From Luidia sarsii (taxonomy: Eukaryota > Echinodermata > Asteroidea > Paxillosida > Luidiidae), in contig OX465101.1 of assembly GCA_949987565.1 (NCBI GenBank), positions 28,412,964 through 28,476,963 of the forward strand: a stretch of DNA of 64,000 nucleotides, in the 5' to 3' direction. A program made the translations under genes and the position numbers. Under the pieces are notes generated by a model. The model saw nothing but the letters and a program-made list of their open reading frames with translations, was not told the origin of the DNA and did not search any database. The first letter of the stretch is position 1; every line of letters starts with the position of its first letter. Shown here in pieces: positions 34,712 through 46,900 of this stretch.

Positions 34712-35298
34712 CTCGCGTGATCCGGACCCGTCCGTGTAGAAGTAGGTGACGTTGGTGACCGGAGCCAGAGCCCCCGGGAACTCGCGGTGCCGGCCGTCAT
34801 TCAGCTCGCAGACGCCGCCGAGGTCGCCGAGGTCGCCCAGGTCGCCGAGGTCGCCGAGGTCGCCGAGGTCGCCCAGGTCGCCCAGGTCGCCCAGGTCGCC
34901 CAGGTCGCCCAGGTCGCCCAGGTTGCCCAGGTTGCTCAGGTTGCCCAGGTCGCCCAGGTCGCCTAGGTCGCCCAGGTCGCCCAGGTCGCCCAGGTCGCCT
35001 AGGTCGCCCAGGTCGCCCAGGTCGCCAGGTTGAAGGAGCGGCACCGGGCGTGCCTGAGGCAGTGCCAGGCGCACTGTATAATTATAAGGACGCTGGCGAC
35101 CCGGAACTCCCCGATGCGGTGGCCGAGGAGGCTCATATTTTTGACGCTGATGAAGTTGTTCTGAGAGGACCAGCCCTTGTCTTGCAGGCTCTGGACCGTC
35201 GGGCCTCTCAGTGCGACCAGCAGAATAGCCAGTCCCGCTAGGGCCCGAACCCTTCCCGTCAACTCCGTGTTGAAGCGCTCCATGTTGAAGCGCTCCAT
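34712..35298 (-). CDS. First exon of a probable secreted PAN/apple-domain protein, frame-shifted by a repeat
   Basis: From ATG 35296-35298 (a second in-frame ATG lies 15 bases on) the frame encodes a basic N-terminus, a hydrophobic segment [11 protein letters not shown] typical of a signal peptide, then [13 protein letters not shown], the CxxxCxxxxxCxSFN pattern of PAN/apple domains. After the repeat, [17 protein letters not shown] and [13 protein letters not shown] resemble the second half of such a domain, and a GTATTT donor follows at 34711. Between the halves lie about 24 nine-base units encoding Gly-Asp-Leu in the downstream frame. The first unit lacks one G, so the upstream frame reads Ala-Thr-Trp and stops at TAG 34999-35001. 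Either a real frameshift or an assembly slip. No further exons of this gene were recognised. Confidence 0.55.
34812..35031 (-). repeat. 9-bp coding minisatellite (Gly-Asp-Leu)n
   Basis: About 24 tandem copies of GGCGACCTG (minus strand), with variants CTC and TTG for the Leu/Asn positions. The array sits inside the PAN-like exon and stays in one frame throughout, apart from the 8-base unit at its upstream edge. Confidence 0.9.
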
Positions 35299-37966
35299 GT
35301 TGAAAACTCCATGTTGAAAACGAAACGACTGCAGACCATCGCACTGATCCTCGTACAGGAGCTGTAGCGAAATGCGCCCTACTCTGTCTGAGAAGAAACC
35401 ACTCTATCAGGCTGGGTATCTGGATGTACCGAAGAGGGCGCCCTTCAAAACCGCCATTATTTTGGCCGTAATCGAAATGAAGGCTTGGGTTCGGGCTTAA
35501 TTGAATGTACCCTTCCTATGAAATTGCACTAACATCGTGAACGGAACACAAGCATTAAACACAAATTTTTTTTCAAAAAAATTAGAGGACCAGACGTTTT
35601 GATTTTGAGTCCAAGATTTATTTTTTCACCAATCACCAGTATATATCATAAACTATCGAAACACTTTCATAAGAATTATAAATTTAATTACGTAATTTTC
35701 TTATGATTTCGTAAAATATAGATATAATCGTTGTGTTATTTTGATAGCTATAATAGGACCGAACGGACATCAATGATCATAGGGTGAATGGTTAAAGGGT
35801 AAGCACAATCGTCATTAGAATGACTTATCTGAATCAATTCCAGTAATATTAAACCAAATCTTTTAAAATTCACAAAAACCTATACCTTTTTTCAATTGAT
35901 GATGTCATGAATAAAATCCAATTTAAAACCCAAATTTCATCCAGAAAACTTCGTTTGATACAAAAATTTGTTCGCCGTGTTAATGACGTAATAGCATGTA
36001 CATGGTGTATACTTATAATAATTTGAAGTTAATACAAAAACTACCCATAACAATTTGGTTAGGCTCGTAAGCTCAGTAGTTTTTGAGTAAGGGCTGGACG
36101 ATGATGGTTGTTTGTCGTCAATCCTAGAGCTTACGAATCAGTCACGCTCCCCTAAGCAACTGATACGAAATAAAAAACCTGCTTGGAGTGAGAAATCGAC
36201 TTGCCAACGGAGATCCGTGGTGGGCAGGATAATCCCACTATTACTCGTGGCCGACTGGTGAGTGGTCTGACCCGACATCTTTGACATAAATTATTCAGTG
36301 GAATGCACCAAGATCCTTTAGAATGCAACCTATCATTATGAACTGATCACGATGTCTCAGGTGACAATACATACTGCAGGCTGTGAAGGATGTCTTGCCT
36401 TAGTATAGCACGAAGCTATGGACGTAACTACAGTAATACGGGCGATTTACAATAGGAAAGGGTCGACGGTTTCATCACACTAAATCAATCCAAGATGGCT
36501 CCGCCGCGCTAATTAACATAACGTGTGGACCCGCCCCCTTTTTAATATGGGGTCTTTGAAGGTTAATAAGCTGATATATTTTAGAATAAGCGAAGCTTAA
36601 GACAACCTGTGGGTTCACTCTTCAATTTTCGCGTGTAATTTGAAACATATCTGGCTTTGAAATTGGCCTTAGTTGGCTGTAGAGGTGGAAGGGTCCACCC
36701 CAGAAACCTTGCAGAAATTCGGCTGCACATTTTGTAAGTGTTTTTTTTCTGGGGGTAATTAGCAAAGTATTATCGGCTAAGGGCACTCAAATTTAAAAGA
36801 ATCTGAAAGATGAAGGCCTAAACTACAATTTTCAGTTTAATTTAAGGATTCCGCACCCCCATATCTTTGTTGTTCAATGATGGATTTAAATGATATTCGG
36901 CAGGGTAATAAAGATTTTCATAATGAACATTAATTGTGATATACAAAAATGTTGCAAACTGCTTACTGACTAAAAATTACCAAAATGCAAATCTTAAAAT
37001 TTAGTGGGCCTGATGTTTTGATCCTAGAGTGACAAGGACAAAACAGATACATGTACACGAAGGAAGGGGGAAGAGAGTGAATAGGACACGGATGAGAAAC
37101 AAAGGACAAAGAGTAAAGCTGGTAGGGTGAGATCAAAGGGAAGGGCAAGGGGTAGGGTAGGGATTAGTGAGAAGAGGGGAAAGAACAAAGAGAGAAGTGT
37201 GGAGGAGTGAACAAAGAAGAAGGATTATCAGAAAGCTGCATGGTGTTAGTCATTAAAAATAAGTATTCTAAACTATCTAAGCTTTATTTACCAACATCGC
37301 AATCCGCGGCGCAAAAGAATACAACCTTGCACCGCCATTCGTAGGCTTCTTACTTACACTCAACTGGACCAAGTGACAGTAGGGTTGGCTGCAGGAATTA
37401 ATGACCTTACAACTTTTGTGGATGACATAAATTGGGAGAAGCGAGTTCTTAAAACGTCACAGCATAGCGCCGACAGTTTGTTTTCTGAGTTGTTTAATCT
37501 TAAGGAGGTGATATTGACTTCACTGCCTAGTACGTACGTAGCTTTCACTACCGTACCAACCCTTTCTTTAGCTTAGATTCAGTTGAATATTAAAGGAACT
37601 CAGAGAATCAATTCTTTCGGAAATTGAATATCATTCTTTTCAACGTGAGCTAGTAACTTCAAATCCAGGATGTGCGAGATTGTTTGTCCTAGCGTTCAGG
37701 CCGGGGCTGATAATCTCCTGGGTGCTTTGTGTGGATACTTTGGCGGTTTACGGACGGATGAAGAATGGTGTGTACGTCCCAGGATCCGGCAATGGACACT
37801 GCGAACCAATACACAAACAAAAAACAAGCAAACAAACAAATCAACCGACCAGAATAACGAGGAGTGATGTTTGTCTTTCCAGTTTTGTTCTGTCATTTGG
37901 AATATTCGCACGTAAACCGTACTCCTCTTCGAATACTAACTGTCAACTCGTGCGGCTCGATTCATT
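35299..37966. other. Intergenic, no gene recognised
   Basis: AT-rich. It holds fragments of element family D (about 35468) and of the GACGTTTCGATC hairpin family (36940-37025) and a purine-rich stretch at 37040-37205. A missing C-terminal XDH exon would lie here; none was seen. Confidence 0.4.
37283..37288 (-). promoter_or_regulatory. Candidate poly(A) signal of the XDH-family gene
   Basis: AATAAA on the minus strand about 680 bases beyond the assigned stop codon. It is only a hexamer match; its use is inferred. Confidence 0.25.
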
Positions 37967-40900
37967 TCAGAGAGGGACCAGGAAAGAGAGTCCCTCCATA
38001 AGGAAACGGTTACAGACCTGCTGAGTAAACTGATCACGGCACGCCATGCGGACTCTCTCTGCGATGGCCGGGCTGTCCAGGCGGAAGGGCTCATCAATGC
38101 CCGCATCTTGCCTGGCCGACTGGATGGCCTCTCTGATGGCAAAGAAGACGCTGGACGCCAGGAACAGCGGAGGCTCACCTACGGCCTTGTGGAAGAGATA
38201 TTAAAGGAGCTTTAGAATACATATCACAGTCAGTCTTTTTTTCTGCTGTCATCTAGGAATCTGAAGTGTACAAATATAATATTATCAAGCTTCTTTTTCG
38301 TAGTGGAGTCAGAAATTCGTCATCGTTTTTACCTTTGAAAATATCCTCATAAAGAACGAGGGCGCTATTGTATAGCGTTCAAATTGCAAATCACTCTGAA
38401 TTAGGTTTGATGAAAAACTCCTTCACTAAATGATTATGAAGCATACATTTTGGCAGTAAATCACCAGCTTTAGGGAAAGGTAAGCAGGAAAAATCTGACA
38501 TTTTCAGAAATGTTTGTACACACCCAATTGGGTTTCTGTTGCATTGGTCCTACGATAACATCACAAATTCGCTCGTGAATATTGAAATTCTCATGAGCAT
38601 ACAAACAAAACTTGCAAATACGCCCCCGGAACGAGTGTTAAAACAGTTTGATTGTTAGCAACAATGTAAAATAGTTCTGTAGCATGGATTTAAGTGATAA
38701 AATGTGACCCGGCACAGCATAATGAGGAATAACCCCACTTTTGAGATTTTGAGATTTTCTAATGATGTGGAAGAGTATACCATTAGCTTTCAAATGATAT
38801 CAAAATATAAGATCCTCTAATATTTAAAATTTCCTAAAATACCCCTTCCCCCAATTTTTTTTTTTTATCGAATTGTGAAGATACTTTAACTTCAGGCGTT
38901 GTTTACTCAAAAAGTGTTTTGGTGGGATATTCCTCATGTCGTTGTGCCGGGTCACAAATGTCCATTGCAGAGAAAGATCTATGTAGAAGAACAGCATGTG
39001 AATGGGTTGCACAGTATGGGTCTGCCCCACTCATTCTACTCACTCACCTATTCCAGCCTTGATTTGTGTGAGTCCGAGGTGGGAACCTTAATTTTGCTCA
39101 ATCAATAAGCAGCGTATTGTGGATGTGCTAGCTTGATGTTCCAAGGGTGACAGATTGAATAGGGAATTAGTTTGAAGTGGAATCAAGGGAAACCCTTGAC
39201 AAAATCGCTTCGCAATTGCTAAAGTGCTATTGTTTTTTGTGATGTTTTTTCTAGCATGATTTAGACAAATACCCGATGTGGGCAACACTACAGTGTAATA
39301 TACAGAAGGTCCTCGATCGGTTGAGGGAAGAAAGCACGTAATCTTATGGTATCAATAACGTGCTTTAAAAAGGAGCCTCACAAGATTACCTTTGACGAGC
39401 AAACCGCGTGTGGATTGGGCACCTTGGTGAGGAGACTAACATTGAACTCTGTTGGGACGTCACCGAATGCTGGGATTTTATAAAATCCCGGCCCTTTGGT
39501 TAGCAAGTGACCCGTTGGCGTCATGCGATAGTCCTCCATGACAAACAGACCGTAGCCTTGTATAAAGCCGCCCTCAATCTGCAGACGACAGCAAAGGATT
39601 AGAACAGTCACAATTGGTTTATATTATCGGTAAAGTTGACACGGACACAGCACAGGTATCCTTTTCAAGCTATATGGCGTCGACCGTGATTACCGATTCT
39701 CTTGGCAGTTGGTTGAATTTCAAAAAGGGTTTTCCCTACTCGACATGAGACTATAACAATATAATGCTCGGCGCTTTGCCGGATTACATATTGAAAAATA
39801 CTGGTCGAGATCACGTGGAAACTTTAGATATAATTAAATAGGAGTGCTCGTTTATGCAGCCACTGCATCAATTACTTCTTTTTTGATTCCTTGACTTTGG
39901 GGAAACTACATGTTAATGGTGCTTTTATTTCCTATAACCTTGTTGCTAGCCAGAGTTTACACACACTCTTATGAGTACTTTAGTTCTTAGAAACTCTCTT
40001 GAAACCAGTTGATAAAAACAGACTCGAATAGAGCCAGTGAGTGAGTGAGCCAGCGGCTGCAGTACCTGCCCAATGTCAATGGCCGGGTTGAGGCTGTCGC
40101 CCAAATCCATGACAATATCGGTGCGTAGAACTCGGTGGTCACCGGTCAGACAGTCAATCTCTACCTCGGAGGCTGCCACGCCGTACACGAAGTAGATGAA
40201 CTTCCTCCCTTCGCATTTCTCCCAGTTGAAGGTCAGTTCCGGTGATCTGCTCGTTTTGATCGGCAACGATTAGTATACCTGAGTAATAGGCTGCTTCAAC
40301 CACAAATACTGATCTTGCATTCGAGTCAAGCCTGGATTACATCTGCTTTTGCCCCCGGTGCCGTACCCTAATTTTGTTTCAGTTTTTAGTGCGTAATTTG
40401 GGGCATTGTATTCGAGTACGCTCTACGGCGTGTGTTCACCCTGTGATCATTGAGCGATTTTTTGTTTGCACGTGCACGTGCACATTAATCCGCACAGAGA
40501 CTGCGCACTGAGATTGCAGTCTCCGCAGCCAATGAACGAACATCGCGCGGAGCCCGCGCGGCTTCCGTGCAGAGGCTGTGCGGATGTGGTGCGGAGCCCT
40601 TTGCGTCTTCCGTGCAGAGGCTGTGCGGATGTGGTACACTCGGAGCCCTTTGCGGCTTCCGCCCTCGCCATTTTTGAGAATTATTCTGACGAGTTATACA
40701 AAAGAAGCCCAAAGAAAATCGTCCGTGCACTCCATCCACGATGATGATTGAGATTTAACGCTTCTACAAAAGTTAAAACAACGCCATTGACCAAAACGCT
40801 TCTCCCGACCTTTCGATTATTACCAGGACTTTTCTCAAAGGCAGGGTCTGTGAGGAAGGTCCAGCTTTGATTTAAATGATAGGCACTCTGAACATTTGAG

Positions 40901-43900
40901 ATATAATGGCTGAAATCGAGTGGTAAAGAACACTCACTTGTAGAATCCTGTGGTTGAGAGGCTGACACGGTTCATATAAGCAGCTCCCACCTGGGAACGC
41001 CAAAGAAGTATCATGGGTTACCTTGCCATAAACCGCTCCTCTAGGATTGGGTGTCATAAGCACATCATAATAACTTCGACCTAAACCTCTCTGTCAATCC
41101 GTCGCAGCTCGGCAACAGTACATGGCCACAGACGGATTATCAGTAGTGATAGGAGACAAATATGTTCCCAATAACTTAGAGATTCTTACCCATCTCTTTA
41201 AAGTTCTTACCCACTTCTCACACGTTCGACACTTCCTATCAAGGAAGATGTTTTACCAACCTCCTCCAAGTTCTACACTCCTTGTATCAAGGAAGAGGTT
41301 CCCACCCACCTCTTCCAAGTTTGACACTTCCTATCAAGGAAGGGGTTTTCAACAACCTCTTCCAAGTTCGACCCTTCCCATCAAGGAAGCCCTGGGTTCC
41401 CCCACCTCTCCCATGTTCGATACTCCCTATCAAGGAAAAGGTTCTCACCCACCTCTCCCACGTTCGACACTTCCTATCAAGGAAGAGATTCTTACCCAAC
41501 TCTCCCACGTTCCTTTAGGATTCTCATGGATGAAAGGCTCCAGGCGATGCAAGATGGTCTCACAGGCGTTCTGTCAATCACACATAAAAGTGAGGAAAGA
41601 ATTCACAGTGGACATTTTGTCGTCGTGGCTGTATACATACACTCTTGGTTGGGAACACTAAAACCTGCATACCTAACATGTCCTCGTGTATTCATTGAAG
41701 ATCCTATTGGGATCTGCTACCCTACCTTGACAGCCATGCCGTTGAGGTCGGTGCCGGTGCTGCCAGCGGTGGGGGAGGTGTTGGGCACGGTGCTTGTGCT
41801 GGACTCGCTGATGCGAACCTTCTCCGCTGGGATCCTGAGGGTCCTACTGGCCACCTGGATCATCTTGGTGTGCAGGCCCTGACCCATCTCGGTGCCTCCG
41901 TGCGTCAGCAACACTGTGCCATCGGTGTAGATGTGGACCAGGGCACCCGCCTGTATCCAGCGGATAAGAGTGTTTCATCTGAGAAATTTAGGGCGCCCGA
42001 CGTTTCGATCCTGGTAGGACCTTTTCTGAAAAAGTAGACATCTTCTGACCTTTACTGACCAAGACGTTTTTCCACGTGCTTCATTCTACAAGAGATGCAA
42101 CCGAATCTTCACAGATCAGTCTCCTCGAGTGATTACTGTTATTGTTTCATTTAGCAAACCGTCATCGGATTGCATTCCTCCTGACGCGAGGATCATATCG
42201 TATCTATGATGCAACGCAGAATCCACTATGATGACGTCATCAATCAGCTCGATGGTCAAGCGGTGATTTCATCAATCAGCTCGGTGGTCAAGCGGCGAAA
42301 ACGTCTACACATGGAAGCAGGAGTTGCGTGTTCGAATTCCGCCCGAGCTACCTGATTTTGGTCGGCAGGCACTCTGGTAAAGTACTCATTTGCTTATTAT
42401 TCATCGAGTAGGGCAAACTCCCATTGAATTACATTCTTCTCGACGCAAAATCACATAATCTTTGTGTAATCTCAAAAGTTAGAGGGTCTGACGTTTCGAT
42501 CCTAGCAGGATCTTTCTCAAAGGAAAAGTGACCACATTGCCTTAAAAAAAGGGTTTTGCTAGGATCAAAACGTCAGGCCCTCTAACTTTTCGGATGGATG
42601 TATTACAGGTCATTTTAGTCAGTGAGCAGTTTGCAACACCTTTTGTTTTTACTTCATTATCTTTCTGTAACATAAGTTGCTGCAATTACCTGGTTCATGA
42701 ATGGCGCCAAGCTGATTCCGTATTTGGTTGGAATAATATAAATTCCCCGTTTCTTCCAGCGGTTCTGACTGTCAGGTAAACACAGTATACAAGTACATAA
42801 TTATTCGCAGTGAAGCAACAGCGAGAGTGTTAAAGGAGTTTGCTGAGGTCGAGTTCGGGCGGTCTGTTCTTCACACGCCAACCTTGATCCCGCGAACACG
42901 AACACGACCCGAGCACGCTGCACTCAGAGCATGACCACACACAACCTCTCCGCCAGGGCTGTTCACTGACAGCCGAGAACGCGCGCGCACGAACTCGACC
43001 TGATAGTTTTCGGTAGATGAGCTCGTAAAGGAATTCGGTTTCCTGTACCTGGCCTTTACCCATTGCCATTATAGCTAGCCCTGCACAGTACTTCCTAAGC
43101 GTCAGATATGCCAGCCCGGAAGACGATGCCGACTATATAGCCGTCGAGTGTAGGACCGTTCTCGACTTTTTCTTACTAATGTTACCAGCCGGTAAGAATG
43201 TGCATTATTTTCCTGTACATGACGCGTTAAACAGCTGACGAGTCTTCAATCTAGACAAATCAACCTTTAGGCTTCATCTGTTGTACATGACTTATACCTG
43301 TTAAACTCGTCCACATCTCGTTTGCGGTCCAGGTAGTTGCTCTTGGTCAGGCACTCGTCCCAGCAGCGGCTCAGATTCCAGTTTGTCAGCTCCTGGCCGT
43401 AGAAGGTTTTCTCTCCCTCCCGGTAGAAGTTGAGCTCTCGTATCTGGGAGGGGGAGGGGTGGGGGGCCGGGGTCAATTTGCGCCGGGCATTTTGAATATT
43501 AACGGACTCGGAGTTGTTAGCTTAATTTCAGTCGTTAAAAAAATTGGTTGATAATGAAACGAGACTACACACACTAACAGCCATGCATAGGAATCTACAA
43601 CAAGTGTATTGAAAGTTTGGAGTTTATATAAATTTTGGAAGCATGTTATTAACACAGGGGAACACGAGTTCCTTTGGCCCTTGGCAATTGGTCGGAGTAA
43701 TTGTTTGGCAGCTTGGGTAGATTTCCCCATTCCGCAATTGCACGTTAATTAACAACGCGGCGTTGAGACGCAATTCACTTCTGCAAAAACCAGTCCCTTT
43801 TCTGTGTGCACATAACTGCATGCCATGTCGTTCAACCGAAACTCGCAGATCGTGCCGAATACTGCCGGCATTGAGTCGACGTACTTTGACCGGAGAAAGG

Positions 43901-46900
43901 CCGTACTTGCTGGCGATTTCGGCCACTATCGTCTCGATGGTCAGCTGGCCCTGCGGACCGCCGAACCCGCGGAAGGCCGTGTTGGATGCGATGTTGGTCT
44001 TGCACGGGAAACCCGACACCTTCACGTTGGCAATGCTGTAGCAGTTACAGATGTTGAAGAGCGCCTTTTCCAGGATCTTTACAGTGGCATAAGAAAACCT
44101 TTAGTGTTAAATACCACAATCATAGAGTAGAATACCCCTATGGTTTCAAACTTCTTATACGGACTCAAATGACCAAAACACACATTAGAAAATTGCAGTG
44201 TGCCTGACGCTTTGATTCTAGCGAGTAGGTTCATCTAGGATCGAAATGTCAGGCTCTCTAAATTCTGTTACCGTTAGAGAAGCCCTTGAGTAATTTGCCT
44301 AATATGCCTATTCATTTATACGCTGTTCAATGTCCACATAAATACGAATGATAGACACCCAACAATGCTCACACATTTAGGTTATGCAAGTATCCTTTAT
44401 GAAAGTGATGTAACGAAAATCGAATGTAGACCTACTGTTACGATGAAGGGTCTTGGGGGTAATCATTATGCTTCTGGTCCACGTTCGTACACAGTTGTCC
44501 ACGCTGAATATAATTATGTTATTAAGAAAGCTTTCCGATTCACCGGAACTTAGAATTCGATTGGTAACCCATCACAGTTGTGATGTACTGTATGGTGCGA
44601 GTGCATCGTCCATTGGTCGTGAGTACCAATGAGTTTGATGAAATCGACCACAGTCAAGATGTGTCGTTGGATGAATCAAATATCTAATCAAATATTCAGG
44701 GCTGATTAAAGTACACATGTCGTTAAAAGCCTAATACAACATTGGTAAAGGTCAAAATATTGCCACAGTTTGTGTGTTAAACCATTAAACATCCCCAAAA
44801 AGCAATCCTGCGAAGGTTTTTTTTAGGTCAAATGGTGATCTGAGAAAGTAGAAAAAGGTAAAAACCATTGAGTAGTGTAAGAAATAGTTTATGACTTGCG
44901 AGTCATAAACTATTTGTCGATGTTTGAGTGACGATTTCTAGGGAAGTACAGCATCCCAGACTGTAAGATTTTAACATGAGGATTCTATCATGACCATCTA
45001 CAAACTGTGTCAATTAGAAGGAAATAATGGGACATCGATGTTTTCCGATCTTCCCAATGTTGTATTGCCTTTAAGTAAAGGATGATAGTGTTCAAACAGT
45101 GTTTCCGATTAATAGATACGTCCAGAAACCATTTCTTTTTCATTTTGTGCAACTGAAGAGCAGGATTGTCTAAGAGAATTAGTCAATTAGAACTTGCCAG
45201 ATTTGTAACGTCCAATGTGTTGCCTCCATTGTTGTACAGCTTGACCTCTAGCGCCCTCAAGCGTCCGCTGTTGGAAAAGCCGACTTTGTACACGGCCAGG
45301 AATGGATGACGAGCTCCGGTGATGGTCATATCTTCATCTCTGTCGAGCATGAGACGCACTGGACGTCTCACCCTGCGATTAGCCAGTAATAACAGAGAGG
45401 ACGAGTGTATGGACATCAGCTGTTATCGAGCATATAAAGCTATACAAATGAATGAGCTGCTAATGTACAGAAAGTAACTGACAAAAGCTAATAAGACTTT
45501 CACTACCTAAGAATAGTTCCATGCACATAAATCTTTGTCAATGAAAGGTATAAACCACTGTTTGAATAACAGGGAAAAGCCCACAAGCAGAAGTTCATAG
45601 AATGTAGATGTCAGCGCTTTATCCAAATAAGACATTGTTCTCAATAGGGGAATTCCACTAATCATCCACATTGAAAATTCCATTCAGCATTGAAGTCACT
45701 GTGATATTCAAACAATTTAAAACGATTGGTAAAGTTGTCATCAGACAAAAAGGGTCCATTCAACAGCGTGGCAGTCTAACTGCTTCGTGTGCACATGACC
45801 AGCAAGGGTTCTTTTGGTAAGGTTGTCTGTAGGAATTCGACTATCAGACGATTGGCTGAAACCTACTTGTTGGCTGCCACGGCACACACGGCGGCGTGCA
45901 GGGACGAACGGCTTGCCTTGGCCCCGAAAGCTCCGCCAGTCCGCTTCGTCCGGGAGACCACTTGGTGTAGGGACACGCCTAGGGCCTGTGCGACCATTGT
46001 CTGAGGGGGAAACGTGAACGAAATGGCAGTGCTGTAGAACTCCACTTTTCAAGCTCAGTGCTGGCACAGACCAGACTGCGTTATGTTGTTTCTTGAGCTG
46101 TGACAAAGGGCTTCGTGGGAAGGTTGTAGCTTCACTTGAACTCATCCTGTGGCCGCCATAGGGTAAGTCCATACCCTAAAATATACTACATATACTTCAA
46201 TTGGTGCGTAGGATATAGTGCCGTCAAAGCTTATCGAGGTCTTCGCTAGCAGTACTTTTTGGCCACTGTCCCAGTGGTATACATGTCTGAACGTCCACAT
46301 GCCAGTCATATTCGCTCAGGTTACTTTATATTGCCCAACAATGTGTAGTGTGTTACAGAGTTGTATGTAACAAACTGATTGTAGTACTGCCTGAGAACTG
46401 AACTGAACGGTATTTCAGATATGCGTTAGATCAGCCAATAGCCGTGCAAACCGACCTGCGTCATTGTCGTCCACTGGCTGCCCGAGATGACCTCAACCTC
46501 GTCCCCATCACCGGGGACGACCAGAGTGGCGAACGTCTCCAGATAGAAGTGCTCCTGGGCCCCGATGCTCAGCTCTCCCTCCAGGACGTGGTCACAGCTC
46601 GCGAAGGCCGCGTCCACGTCACCCCTGGCCAGGACCATGTTGCAGGAAAAGTAGGAGCTGTGCTGGATGGCATCCTGTGAGGAAAAGCGGCCATACATGG
46701 AATTATCCTTGTTCTACATGTGAGGAGTTTATCTTTGCATTTTCCCTTGTTGTGTTTCCCCTCTCCCTCTTTCTCTCGATCTCTCTCCCTCTCTCTTCTC
46801 TCTCCCCCCTTCTCTCCCTTTCTCTCTCTCTCTTTCTTCGTCCATCTCACTCTCTCCACTTCTCTCTCCTCCCATCTCTCTTTATATTTTGTGAGGAGAG

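Noticed and set aside
34697..35344. 215-codon frame containing the GDL array as a complete protein.
   Set aside because: Its upstream half is a frame-shifted reading of the signal-peptide/PAN sequence; only the downstream half looks genuine.
43624..43884. Continuation of the XDH exon past 43885 ([13 protein letters not shown]...).
   Set aside because: The GTACGT donor at 43884 joins in phase to [10 protein letters not shown] at 43443, which aligns with XDH; the read-through does not.
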